Shown in pieces: positions 41,275-52,579 of a DNA stretch of 64,000 bases. The position numbers and the translations under genes were made by a program. Source of the stretch: Cucumis sativus (taxonomy: Eukaryota > Streptophyta > Magnoliopsida > Cucurbitales > Cucurbitaceae); assembly GCF_000004075.3 (NCBI RefSeq), contig NC_026661.2:20178307-20242306 (forward strand), in the 5' to 3' direction. The notes beneath the pieces are model-generated. The model had not been told where the DNA came from. It did not search any database and worked only from the letters and a program-made list of their open reading frames with translations. Numbering within the stretch: the stretch's first letter is position 1; each line of letters begins with the position of its first letter.

Positions 41275-42575
41275 TCATTTAGCTGATGATGAACCTGAAG
41301 AGAGTCTCTGACTTCGTGCTTTATCAGCTCTTTCCATGTAATCTTGGTGAGACCGATGTTTTGATCCTGAGTGCAAACAATTAAGTAGGGATAAGTCATG
41401 TAGAATTACAACCTCCTACAACTCATATGGAAATAAAACACAGCCTCAAATCTGTATGGAAAAGAGGAAAAAGGGACAGATTCTTGTTTCACCACCTATT
41501 GACTTGCGAAGTGTCACTTCTACTTCATGTGTAGGGGTCATTTGGAAATTTCTTCGAAAAATAGTTTTCAAACTATATGATGCAAAAAGTATTTTCAAGA
41601 CTACATATTTTGACAACTATTTTCAAGAGGTATTTTGGGTGGCTCTTACTAAACTTACTAATTACGAGCATTTTCTTTAGCTCAACATGTGAGGTTGGAG
41701 GATTTGAACATGTAATCACTTGATTGATATAGATGCCTAAAGTAATTGAGTTATGCTTACGGAATCACATTAGCACTATTTATGAGCCTATGATCTTATC
41801 TTATGAGAAATAATCACTTCAGTTTAGCTAAACCAAGTCAACCATGAAAACAATCTAAGAGTGAGGTGTTTGTTTATGAAGACATAATCACTCAAATATA
41901 TTGTTCTAAAGCACAACCATCAGATCCAGTTTCAACAGTTCTGAAGTAAAAAAAATCAGTATCATAAAAATCCACAATGATATTACCCTGATAGACTAGA
42001 GTTTCTCATTCCCAAATCACAGGAGCACCCAACCAGCAGAACTTGCAAATCCTAAATCCTAATCCACCGAGTACCAATTGCCAAAGGCAAACAAGACAAA
42101 GCTTGTGCATATCTTATTGAAGCTGCAAAGATTCTGAAACCCTAAATTACACATTGGAAAATCGAACATACTTCCAAATGTCCACTGTTGCAATCAAAAG
42201 AGTGCTGAATTCCCCAAGAAAAACTAACAAGTTTAAAAAGGAACTCAAGAATCAATATCTTCTTAGTGCACTTCATACGTCAATATTTAAAACCCTCCCT
42301 TCTCCAAATCCCGGGAAAAAAATTGTTTCCCCACATCAATTTCTCTCAACAGCAACAAACAATCATCGGAGATAGAGTAAGAAAAATAAAAATTGTTAAA
42401 GGAAAGAACAAAAACCTCGATTCATGAGGGCCCAAGGAATGCCGAAGATGATACCAAAGATGACGATGCCAGCAGCGACGTGCTTTTTATCGCCGCTGTA
42501 TAAATAGTGCTCCATTCTCGATCTGAAACCACCTGCTCCGCCGCTGGCCCCCCCGCTTTTGGCCTCGCCGCTCAT
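41275..42575 (-). CDS. Small conserved plant single-pass membrane protein (83 aa)
   Basis: Two exons on the minus strand, 42575-42416 and 41366-41275, join within a Gly codon (G|GA) to give 83 aa; the intron is 1,049 bp with GT-AG ends. The start is the first ATG (MSGEAKSG); the same frame is open upstream but has no earlier ATG. Layout: Gly/Ala/Ser-rich N-terminus (1-17), basic-aromatic segment RSRMEHYLYSGDKKH (18-32), one hydrophobic helix VAAGIVIFGIIFGIPWAL (about 33-50), then a polar tail with HQDYMERADKARSQRLSSGS. The tail and helix look like a family of uncharacterised small plant proteins I have seen before; I know of no function. The gene lies head to head with the PPR gene, 686 bases between ATGs. 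Confidence 0.75.
41690..41766 (-). mobile_element. tRNA-derived SINE-like head, in intron of the small membrane-protein gene
   Basis: On the minus strand the sequence AAGCATAACTCAATTACTTT (A-box-like) is followed about 35 bases later by a perfect B-box, GTTCAAATCC (complement of 41700-41709). The spacing and the text between them (GGCATCTATATCAATCAAG) are typical of tRNA-derived SINE heads. The 3' end of the element, at lower coordinates, is not defined. Confidence 0.5.
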
Positions 42576-43251
42576 TTTGTCCGCCGATTGTCTCTCAAAA
42601 AGATGTGTTCTTCCAGTTCTCTCCACCGCCGGTTTTGCTCACCTTTTGGGAGCGTTTTGGTTACGGTGATTTTGGACTCCAAACTTTTGGACTAAATTGA
42701 CTTTCTTTACTTCCTTATAAAATATCTAATAACCTCTAAACTTTCAAAATCTTATTTTTACATTATATCATTTAACATGAAAAGTCGCTCAGAAATCTAA
42801 TAATAATAATAATGGTAAGAATGAAAATTATACCTCTAAATTAATTTGAACTAAATATCATCATTCATATAACATTTCTCACTAAATCGATAGAAAGTTT
42901 GATTTAGATCCTTACCGTTATTGTATTAAAAAATATATATACTTAAAAGTTTCTTTTTTTTTTATAGATTTAGGTACGTAGATTTTCCATTTTAGTTTGT
43001 CAAATAATTTTTTTTTTAAAAGTAAGTGAGAAAAACTAAAGGACTAAGAAATTTAATTCTACAACTATAACTTATGGTATATAAGTTAGACTTAAAATAT
43101 ATACGTAGGTATTCCTCTTTTGCACGGCCACTACTAAAAGGTTTATAAACACAATTGAGCTTCACTTTCCCCAATATATATATATTAAGGGATTGTAATT
43201 CAAATTTTACCGCGCAGCGAAACTCCCTCTCTGTATCTTCAGTCGTTTTTC
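42576..43251. promoter_or_regulatory. Shared upstream region of the divergent small-protein and PPR genes
   Basis: This 676-base interval separates two divergent genes and must carry both promoters. It is AT-rich in the middle with GC-richer ends. A TATATATATA stretch near 43177-43187 sits about 75 bases before the PPR start and may be its TATA region. Confidence 0.4.
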
Positions 43252-43389
43252 ATGGTAATCCATGGCAAGCCTTTCTTCTATTGCCAGAAGGCTCTGCAGA
43301 ATCCATCCATTGCCATTCCATCATCTCCTTTATCTCAACCGTTTACGTATCCCCGATTCCCCCTTTCAGGCATTTCATCAAACATTTAG
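43252..43389 (+). other. Upstream ORF overlapping the PPR start codon
   Basis: An ATG at 43252-43254 lies 10 bases before the PPR ATG in a different frame. It opens a 45-codon frame ending at TAG 43387-43389, well inside the PPR coding sequence. Ribosomes must bypass it by leaky scanning to make the PPR protein, unless transcription starts between the two. The main ATG has the better context (CCATGGC). Confidence 0.6.
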
Positions 43390-45251
43390 TCTGCATTCTT
43401 TCTTCGCTCGTCAATTCTCAGCTCTTCCATCTTTTTCTCAAAAACTTGGCGACCCATTTCTGTTTGACACAGGAAGATTCCAAAACTATCGCCAGAGTGA
43501 CGCGTGTAATGCCCGATTCATCGAATTGTTCAAACGGGTCGCTCTTTTGCCATCGGAAGTGGAGGCTGTTGCTGCATTGGACGAGTTTGATGTCAAGGCA
43601 GATTTGGATTTGGTTTACTCGGCAATTTGGGTGTTGAGGGATGATTGGAAATCGTCCCTTCTAGCATTCAAATGGGGTGAGAAAGTGGGAGCCATTGATG
43701 AAGAGATTTGTAATTTGATGATATGGGTGTTGGGCAATCATAAGAAATTCAGTACTGCTTGGTCTTTGATCAGAGAATTGCACGGATCCTTGCTGAATTC
43801 GATGCAAGCGATGCTTGTCATGATTGATAGGTGAAGTTTATTTTCGCATATCTTCATTTATTCTACACTTGATTGTTGATATTCTGATATGCCATTTGTA
43901 ACTATTGTCAAAGTCGTTTTGCATTTTGACTTTATTCGATAGCTTAGTTTATATGCTTAAGTGTAGAAAGCTAAGACGTATACTACATGACGGCATGCTA
44001 TATTTTAAAAGTCTAGGAATGACACGACAAGGAAACTTTTATCAAAAGATCTTTTTTTAATGCATTCTGTTAATTGGTTTCTTACTGATTTATGTAGTAA
44101 ATGAGAAAATGAAGGGAGATTACATCCATAGTTATCTTTTCGATTTATATGCTGCTAACAAGGAAGTTCCTGGTTTAAGGTATGCATATGCAAATGAGGC
44201 AAGTAAGGCTATTAAGACATTCCACATGATGGAGAAGTTCAGATTGACACCGGATCAAGAGGCTTTTCACGTGCTTCTCAATTCTCTCTGTAAATATGGG
44301 AATATCGAAGAAGCTGAAGAGTTTATGTTTGTAAACAAGAAGCTTTTTCCTTTGGGAACAGAAAGCTTTAATATTATTCTCAACGGTTGGTGCAATGTAA
44401 CTGTTGATGTGTTTGAAGCAAAGAGAATTTGGAGAGAAATGTCTAAATGTTGCATTTTACCAGATTCAACTTCTTATACCCACATGATTTCCTGTTTTTC
44501 GAAGAATGGGAACCTTTTCGACTCGCTTAGATTCTATGATCAGATGAAGAAAAGGGATTGGATTCCAAGCGTCGAAGTCTATAATTCTTTAGCTTACGTG
44601 TTGACCCGGGAGAATTGCTTCAATGAAGCTCTCAAAATCCTTGAGAAAATAAAAGAAGTGGGCTTGCGGCCAGACTCCACTACATACAACTCACTTATAA
44701 GTCCTCTGTGTGAGGCGGGAAAGCTGGACGAAGCAAAAGATGTACTGACCATGATGACTGAGGACAATATCAGTCCGACGATCGAAACCTACCATTCTTT
44801 TATTCAGGCTGCAGATTCTAAAATGAGCTTTGAACTTCTTAAGCGGATGAGACAAGATGGTTTGGGTCCTACAGAGGGTACCTTTCTTATCATGTTTAAT
44901 AAGTCATTTGAATTAGAAGAACCGGAGTATGCATTGAATGTGTGGGTAGAAATGAAGCGGTACGAGGTATTTCCGAGTTGTGAACATTACTCAGTCTTGA
45001 TACAAGGCCTTGCAACATGTGGTCACTTAAAAAAGGCCAGGGAATTATATGACGAAATGATATTACATGGATTTATCGCACATCCAAAGATTAAAACGCT
45101 TCTGAAGGAACCAGATTTAGGTAGCATTGACGAAGCAAGGCAGCAAGTGAGACACAACAACAAAGGTAAGTTCATTCCTCATAGGAAAGGGAGAACGATG
45201 AGGTGGAAATCACATAAACAACGATCTAAAGGGGCTGCATCATTTGAATAG
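43262..45251 (+). CDS. P-class pentatricopeptide repeat (PPR) protein, probably mitochondrial
   Basis: Two exons, 43262-43830 and 44180-45251, join within an Arg codon (AG|G) to give 546 aa; the 349-bp intron has GT-AG ends. PPR proteins bind organellar RNA and control its processing, stability or translation. The first 60 residues (MASLSSIARRLCRIHPLPFH...) are rich in Arg, Ser, His and Phe and poor in acids, like a mitochondrial transit peptide. From about residue 185 come roughly eight 35-residue repeats with clear P-type pattern, such as LPDSTSYTHMISCFSKNGNL, RPDSTTYNSLISPLCEAGKL and SPTIETYHSF. The C-terminus is a basic tail (FIPHRKGRTMRWKSHKQRSK). No E, DYW or SMR domain is seen. Oddities: an overlapping upstream ORF, and exon 2's frame stays open back into the intron to an ATG at 44109. 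Confidence 0.9.
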
Positions 45252-48200
45252 GTAATTTATCTGTATACGTGTTACTCGAATAAATTGAATCATATTCTAT
45301 GTTCTGCTAGTATTGTATAGGTCCTATAGGAGATGAGCTAGATATCAATCTGATCATTCTGCTCGATACTCCTTTCACAATCTTTCAATCAGCACCCTTT
45401 AGTCCATAATTTTATGCTTGTGTAGAAAAAAATCATTAGAGGTTCATGGGTGCCTTCATGTGAGGGTTACAATTGAGGTTTTCGATTAGATCTCGTCAGG
45501 ATGTGAACACAGTTCCACTTAAGTTAGAAATATACAAAATCCTTGGTATAAAAATAAGGAGAACTTCTTGTTAGGAATAGGATGAATCCTTGTCCTAACA
45601 AATTAATTATTCACTCTTCCATTGAATGCAGGATGACTTAATAATCTTGCAGCCCATATAAAAGTTAGATAGATTTCTGATTGAATGATGGGGGAGGTAT
45701 TTTTTAAGATTGAGATTTAAATCTCTGATTTACTATTTGAACTATGTTTAAGTTGAGTAAGATCTTACATATTTGCTTTTTGGATGAACTGTTGACTGTT
45801 TGTCTTTTATCTGAATCCTTTGTCTGATAAGGAACAAGAACTCATTGTGGAAGCAGGTGAAAAAGCATTCCTTCCTTCGCTTTGGCACAAAGCTCGAAGA
45901 GAACACTCGCATGGGCTAGAGAAAAGATACGACATCGTTTTCCTTTTTTTCTTTTTCCTCTTTTGAAGGTATAAGCTGTTTGGCCTGGCAGTTGGATGAT
46001 CGAGAAAGTTTAATTCTCAGTTGTCCTTTTTGTAGCTTCATTTGTTGGAATTGGCCACACTATAAAAGGTTATAAATTCTCACCAGAAGGGCAACCTTTT
46101 CAAGCATGGACACAGTTTTAAGGATTTTTCTTTTCATTGGAAAGATAATTAAGAGAATATTTCTTGTTTGTATAAATTAAAGTTGGGAAGTTTTTGTTTG
46201 GATCTTATAAATATGAACAAGTGTCAAAAAAACAAAAGATTAAATTAGAGTGAAAATATTTGAACTACATATCTATTGATTTTTAGCTTGAGCTAAAACT
46301 TTAATTTGACAACTTTCGTATTTGTGTTAATTTGGTCTTTAAACCTTAAACTGTTTTAAACTTTCAAACTTTTTAAAAATTTTAATTTTATATCTAATTT
46401 ATCATCGGATTATATGGTTCAAAACGTAGTAGGTAACCATTGTGAGGTTATAATCTTTTAGACATAAATTCTGATTTTTTTTAAGTAACAGATTCATTAA
46501 TTATACAACATTTTGATTTAAATCATAGGTGTATTAGACACATACTTTGAGTTTATGGCTTTACTAATTATTTATTAAAGTTTGATAACCTTGTAATTTG
46601 TATTTCTTTTTTCTTATTGAATTTATATAGCTTTGGTTGAGAAGTTTTTGGTTTGTAAATAAATATAAATGTGTAGTATGAGAGATGGATTCCAAAAGCT
46701 TTCTAACGATTTAGTTTAGTTTTTGAAAATTAAGTCTTAATTACTTATTCACCTCTAAATTTCATTTCTGTTTTTATCGTATTACTATCGAAGATGAATT
46801 CCAAAAAACTTTGGTGGAGATATTTTGTGTTTGTAAATCTAAATTTCTTGTTTTTTTAAAAAAATTATACTTTTCAAAATGATTTAGAAACAAAAATGTG
46901 AAAACAAGTAGAAATAATTTTAAAAACTTATTTTTATTTTTAAAATTTGGCTAAAAATACTAATGCAAACCATGACAAGAAATTGAGAAAAAATGATATG
47001 TTTAATCCTCAAAATTCAAAAAAGTAAAAAAACGAGAAATATAGTTTTATCTTTGTATATAACTTATGATGTTGCTCAGTGAGCTTAGTTAAGTGGTAGT
47101 TAACATAAACGATTGTTGTACTTACAAAATCGCATTAGCAAGTTCAAATTTTCATTCACGAAATGGAGGGTGATACATCACAAAATCCAATCTTTTGTTT
47201 TGGGAAAATTCTTCACCACTTTTGTTGGAAGGCTTTTTTTCAAACAAAGAAAAAGAAAAAGAAAAGGAACTAAAGTTGTTAGGATTATATTATGGGATGG
47301 TAAAGTGGTTTTGGGCAATGCTTGAAGTATATACATAACATATCTCATCTTATTCTTTACCACAAAGTGGTTGCTTCTTTTGAGGATTGAAAAGGAAAGC
47401 CTTTGCCCCATGTGTATATATATCAACATAATATTTTCAAACATATAAAATAAAGAAAACAAAAAATAAAAATAAAAAAGGAGCCAATTTTCTCAACCTT
47501 TTAATTCTTTACAATCACTTTTTCATTTAAGATAATCAAAACCATATACTTTAGAAAATATATTCCATAAGTATATCTAATAAAGTCTTGTTCATTTCAA
47601 TTATATAAAAAAGGAGCCTCTCTAATAAACAAAAAAGATAAATATAAAGTTGTGGTTCATTTTAATAGATAAAATTAAATATCGTTCAAACATTGTATCT
47701 TTCAATCATACTTTTAAAAATATTCGCGTTTAGTTCAAGAAGCTTGACTTTGTGTTGTGACAATGAGATATGTGGTTCGAATGTCCCGACCTCAAGTGTA
47801 TTGAATAATAAATGCTCGTAGTAAGATTTAGTAGGTAAAATATGTCCAAAGTCATTAAACATTGTTTCAGAATGTATTAAATAAAAGCAAAAACTTGCAT
47901 GGATAATAAAAGAGAAAAATATCAATTCACATCCAAAACTATATGGTTTGTATCAATTTAAACCTATGTCATTTTTTATTTGGATATAAATTATTCGTGT
48001 AAGTTCAAGATTGATACAACACTCAATCTTTGTAATTCATAAAAAATGAGGGCCTAAACGTGTAAATTGATATTTATTATAAATAAAATAAAATAAAATA
48101 GAATTGAAAATGTGGGATCATATTAAAGAAGCATAAGACTTCCATACTCAATGTATAGTTAATTTTTAGATAACATAGAATTCCATATTAGACAATCATT

Positions 48201-48670
48201 ATCTTTATCATCATCTCTCTTAACTAATATAATTAAATTGTTATATGATAAGATTTTAATTGTTTTTCTCTTTCTTTCATTTTCAACCGATTTAAATGAT
48301 TATAATTTGAAAATCCAAATAGGAAACTTTATCAAAACTCAAAAGTATGATAGTTTTTCATTATAAATTTTAGTTGGATAAGTACAAGTATTTTCCTTTA
48401 GTTTAATTTTCAAAACCATTGTTTGCACATTCTATTTGACCATATTCATAATAAATGGTAAATTTGATATCTCTAATTCAAATTAAATTAAAATTTTGTA
48501 AAGTCGTTATAATAAACTCAAGAATATTTCACATGTTAGGAAGTTCGATTTTCCATCTCACCGATATGAACTAAATAGAAATTTCTCTAATTTAACATCA
48601 TATTTCCAATAGTGAGAATGATGAGCTAAAAAAATTTCAACAGCTCAAGAGCAGAAAAAAAATAAAAACC
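45252..48670. other. Spacer between the PPR gene and the RLK gene
   Basis: Immediately after the PPR stop the text reads TAG|GTAATT, a possible donor, and donor/acceptor-like sites near 45830-45857 suggest a spliced 3' UTR; this is inference. A SINE-like head lies at 47082-47150. The remaining frames (for example 47113-47325 and its antisense) are low-complexity. Confidence 0.45.
47075..47160 (+). mobile_element. tRNA-derived SINE-like head
   Basis: The sequence AGCTTAGTTAAGTGGTAGTT (47082-47101) matches the A-box region of tRNA-derived SINEs, and AGTTCAAATTTTC (47141-47153) stands in the B-box position about 50 bases further on. The body and ends are not defined; no clear direct repeats were found by eye. 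Confidence 0.45.
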
Positions 48671-50833
48671 CTATTCTGCATTGAGTTTTTGTTTCCTCCT
48701 TGATCTATTGAACCATTTTGAAGGTGGTGAAGGAGAAAACTCAAATGGTATTTGTGGAATTTCCATTTCTCCTTTCAAAATCTTCACGATCTCTCCAATC
48801 TCTGGCCTCATTTCTGGCATCTTTTGCAAACATATCAAAGCCAAATTGATGCACAAACTTGCTTGTTCCTTGTTATACTCATCTTTCAACCTCTCGTCGA
48901 CCAGCTCCAACACGTTCCCAGACTGTGCCAAATGCCTACACCAACTTATAAGGTTAGCCTTCTCGAGCTTCATCGGCGATGCGAGAACGTGCAACGGTCG
49001 TCTTCCTGATACTATCACGAGTATTAGTACTCCCAAACTGTATATGTCAGCCTTCTCCATTAGGAATCCACAACCTCCATATTCTGGTGCTACATAGCAA
49101 AGTGTTCCTCTCATGCTTGTTGTGCTACTAAGTTCTCTACTAAATAAATCCCCACTGCACATATCACTCCCTACGGATTGAGTGTTGTTCTTCTTCTTCC
49201 AACCTCTTCTGAAGCTAAACTCTCTGTCGAGTTCGGTCTGGTTTGGATCTTGTTGTCTCAAGCGCTGCGTTCGACGAAGGAAGTAAAACCGTTTCCCTAA
49301 ACCGAAATGTGGTAGTTGTTGTAGGCTTTTGTTCCATTTGCTACAAGCCGAGGCTTCTAAACCCTTTGCTTTTTTGTTGCTTTTCCTACTAATCTCAGCA
49401 AAATTCTCTTCCTTCCACCATTCTTGCATCTTCTTCTGTTTCTTCTTGTTGTTCCTAGTTTTCGACTCTTTAGGCTCCAACTCGTTCGAGGGGTTTTCGA
49501 ATCCTAATTCCTGTACTTTCGAGTCACCATTCACACCATCCATATTCTCCAATGGAAAAGAGCAGTTACAATTAGCTTTTTCAGGTGTGGTCTTAGTTTC
49601 TTCATCCCAATCAGGATTAGCTGTTGGATAAATCTGGCTTCCTATCCATTCCATAACATAATCTTTGCTGCATAACTCGCCGCTCCCGTCTTGTCTCCAC
49701 CACCAATCTTTCCCCCATTGTTTAGCACTATTCCCTCCATCATCAACACTCAAAACAGCACCAGAATTCAAGTCATTATTATGTTCAATTCCACAATCAT
49801 AGGGAACAAAACGATTACTCCAATCAACTCCATTAACATCTAAACTTGAAACCTCCTTCCCCTTCTTCCCATCTCCCTCATTTGAAATGTTGGCATTATA
49901 ACTCAAAGAATTCAGATTCATACCCTTAACATTATGAGACGTTTTACTGTTTTTAGAAGAAGAAGAGGCTTGTAAAGCAAGAGCAAAATCTACCTCAGTG
50001 TTGGATTCCACAGGAGTTCCAATGGCAGGAGTTTCATTAGCTAAAGTCCCTGAATAGTCTTGACTCTTCCATAGCTCTTGGCTTCGACCCAATTCTTGAC
50101 TGAACAAATCAACACCAAATTCTCCTTCAGCTTTTATTCTTGACAATCCAAAGTCTGAAATCTTTGCTCGTTGATCCATATCAAGAAGCACATTGCTAGG
50201 CTTAATATCTCCATGAATAACAGGTGGATCACAGCCAAGATGAAGAAATTCCAAAGCTCTAGCAACATCTAAAACGATATCAAATCTTCTTTCCCAACAT
50301 AATCCACCAAAGCCATCTGAGAATAGCGACTCCTGAAGGCTTCTGTTGGGCATAAACTCATAAACAAGAACACGTTTGTTCTTCTCAACACAATATCCCA
50401 AAAGAGTCACTAAGAAAGGAGATCTCAACCCACCAAGAATCTGCAACTCGTTTTGAAATTCCCTCTCTGTTTCAAGAGAAACAGAGTCCAACCGTTTAAT
50501 AGCAATCGATTTCCCATCTCTCAAAATCCCTTTAAACACAGTTCCCGATCCACCCTTTCCAATTATATTAGCAGAATCGAAACGATTTGTAGCCCTTTTG
50601 AGCTCTCTGTAAGAGAACCGCTGAAGCTTAAGAGGAGCACTGGAATCGAAAGGAATAGTTTTAGCTCGGTGAACAAAGGAATGATAGAGATGGTAGAGAA
50701 AGTAAAGAAGAGAGAAGAAAATGACAACGGAAGCGGAAATGGTGAGTGCCAAGAACACAACCTTCGTTCTGGACAAGGGGGAATATCCGGCGACGGAGGA
50801 AGTGGGACTGGAAGCAAAGGGTCTAGAGGGCAT
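48671..50833 (-). CDS. Intronless receptor-like Ser/Thr kinase with long activation-segment insert (At2g45590/At4g25390-like)
   Basis: One uninterrupted frame of 720 aa. A short N-terminus (1-23) without extracellular domain is followed by one membrane helix (about 24-50) and a cytoplasmic kinase domain starting near residue 72 (FSYRELKRATNRF). Motifs: glycine loop IGKGGSGTVF (91-100), Lys113 in AIKRL, catalytic loop HGDIKPSNVLL (207-217), DFG (227-229), APE (582-584) and DIYSLGV (596-602). The catalytic loop has Gly instead of Arg before Asp209, so it is a non-RD kinase. Between DFG and APE lies an insert of about 330 residues, Ser/Asn-rich then Lys/Arg-rich (NNKKKQKKMQ, FRRGWKKKNN). A long insert is known for this plant RLK subgroup, so it is not damage. 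Signalling partners are unknown. The start is the first ATG; the 5' leader is GA-rich. Confidence 0.92.
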   Translation of the reverse strand: MPSRPFASSPTSSVAGYSPLSRTKVVFLALTISASVVIFFSLLYFLYHLYHSFVHRAKTIPFDSSAPLKLQRFSYRELKRATNRFDSANIIGKGGSGTVFKGILRDGKSIAIKRLDSVSLETEREFQNELQILGGLRSPFLVTLLGYCVEKNKRVLVYEFMPNRSLQESLFSDGFGGLCWERRFDIVLDVARALEFLHLGCDPPVIHGDIKPSNVLLDMDQRAKISDFGLSRIKAEGEFGVDLFSQELGRSQELWKSQDYSGTLANETPAIGTPVESNTEVDFALALQASSSSKNSKTSHNVKGMNLNSLSYNANISNEGDGKKGKEVSSLDVNGVDWSNRFVPYDCGIEHNNDLNSGAVLSVDDGGNSAKQWGKDWWWRQDGSGELCSKDYVMEWIGSQIYPTANPDWDEETKTTPEKANCNCSFPLENMDGVNGDSKVQELGFENPSNELEPKESKTRNNKKKQKKMQEWWKEENFAEISRKSNKKAKGLEASACSKWNKSLQQLPHFGLGKRFYFLRRTQRLRQQDPNQTELDREFSFRRGWKKKNNTQSVGSDMCSGDLFSRELSSTTSMRGTLCYVAPEYGGCGFLMEKADIYSLGVLILVIVSGRRPLHVLASPMKLEKANLISWCRHLAQSGNVLELVDERLKDEYNKEQASLCINLALICLQKMPEMRPEIGEIVKILKGEMEIPQIPFEFSPSPPSKWFNRSRRKQKLNAE

Positions 50834-52552
50834 TTTGAAGAAATTTGAGGAAATGGGTATCGGAGAGAAGTGAATTAGAAACAGAGAAGATGAAGATTAG
50901 CATCATTTCATGGTTCTGATTCCATTTGTAAGTAACATAGAAGTAGAAACGGGGTTGTGATCAAGAGTTTTTGCTGTAGAGTTGGATAATTGAGAAGAGG
51001 GATGGTTGGAGAAAGTTGAGAGGGATTTGTGAAGTTCGAACAGTTGAATTTTGGTGGGTAGTGGTGGGGATTATAATAATGGAGTGAATCCGTGATTAGG
51101 AAATGAAGAACGATGGTGGAGGGTCCCAATGTGCTTTTGACTAAAGAGAAAGGGATTTTTATAATTAATTTAAGAATTATGGAAAGGGAAGAAATGGGGA
51201 TAAATGATGAACAATAATGCGAGAAAGAAAATGAAAATGGAGGGAAGAAAAAAAAAGGAAGAAATGGATTACAGTGGAGAGTGGAGAATGGAGAAGACGA
51301 TGAAGATAAAGCTTTTAATAAATAAGTAAACAGAAACTTTGTCTTACGCGCCATCATGGTGTTGGGTTCCACACGTTCATTCCAACTTTTCATAATTCCT
51401 TTTAAATTCTATTTTTATAACTTTTGCCTTTTCTTTTTTTCAATTCAAAAAATTTACTTTTTACATTCTTTTCCAATATTTCCTAATAAACCTAAATATT
51501 TATAATTTTTTTTTTTATCATCTGAAATAATTTCTCTTTTTATAGTATTTAATTGTAATCATAACTTTATTTTTGTAATTTATCATAATAACTTTATTTA
51601 ACCATTAAATTTTATTTTGGTTCTTAAAGTTATCTTCAAATATATGATAGAGTTATAGAGGTTATGTTCTCAAGATTCACAGCTATTTAAAAAAACAAAT
51701 GAAGCATATAAACATTCTTTCCACGTTAATTTTTTTTCACCAAACATTTAGAGACTAAGAAAATTTAGATTATTTTGAAAAAAATTGAAATGAGTGATTC
51801 ATACAACTTAGGATTCCATAGTGCTATATATATATATATTTTTTTTAACTTTGGCACTATCACATGCCAAAAAGCTTTTAGCAAATGTACATTTAAAATA
51901 GTTAAAGGGAAACAACAAAGATTGGTTGGGTCAGAAAAAATAGCTTCAATTTGGAATTCACAATATCCAATGGACCCTTTTTCTAAAATAAATAATAATA
52001 ATGATAAGATTATGTTTAGTAATGTTAGGGGAAAGGTTAAAGGCTATTTTAGTATAATATTTGACACATACAAATTTTGTAGGCATGTGAATAACCATCC
52101 CCAAATAAATATATACATAATTATAGTTCTAATGCTATTTTATTATTATTTAAATTTATAATCAATTAAATGTATAAGAATTAAAATGACTATATTGTTT
52201 ATTTTTTAAAATATTATTATTCGTTAATGAAAGTCACGCCATTAAAAATTAATTTTACTCGAATATTATAAGATCAAATAGTAAATTAATTTACTTTCTC
52301 TTTTTTTACTCCCTCTAAATTATTTTTCCTTTTCTTGTCCTTTTGTTTGACGTTTTATAGATCCTTGACCTACTTCTAATTTTCAATTTTGTAGACACAA
52401 AATTCAAAGTCTATTCAACATAAAATTTAAATTCATTTCTAACAAATCAATTTTTATTTTTAAATTAGATAAATAGAGGTGTAAATAATAAGTTAATAAT
52501 TAAATTTCTTTTAGAACCCCACATATTAATTATATTTTGGAAGCTTTATGGC

Positions 52553-52579
52553 TATATATATATATATATATATATATAT
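52553..52579. repeat. (TA)n microsatellite
   Basis: About 13 uninterrupted TA units. Confidence 0.85.

Noticed and set aside
43155-43637. 160-aa plus-strand frame overlapping the PPR N-terminus
   Set aside because: It is a different frame of the PPR first exon; the PPR frame carries the recognisable protein.
51775-52161. 128-aa plus-strand frame
   Set aside because: It contains a TA microsatellite, has low-complexity hydrophobic ends and no homology that I recognise.
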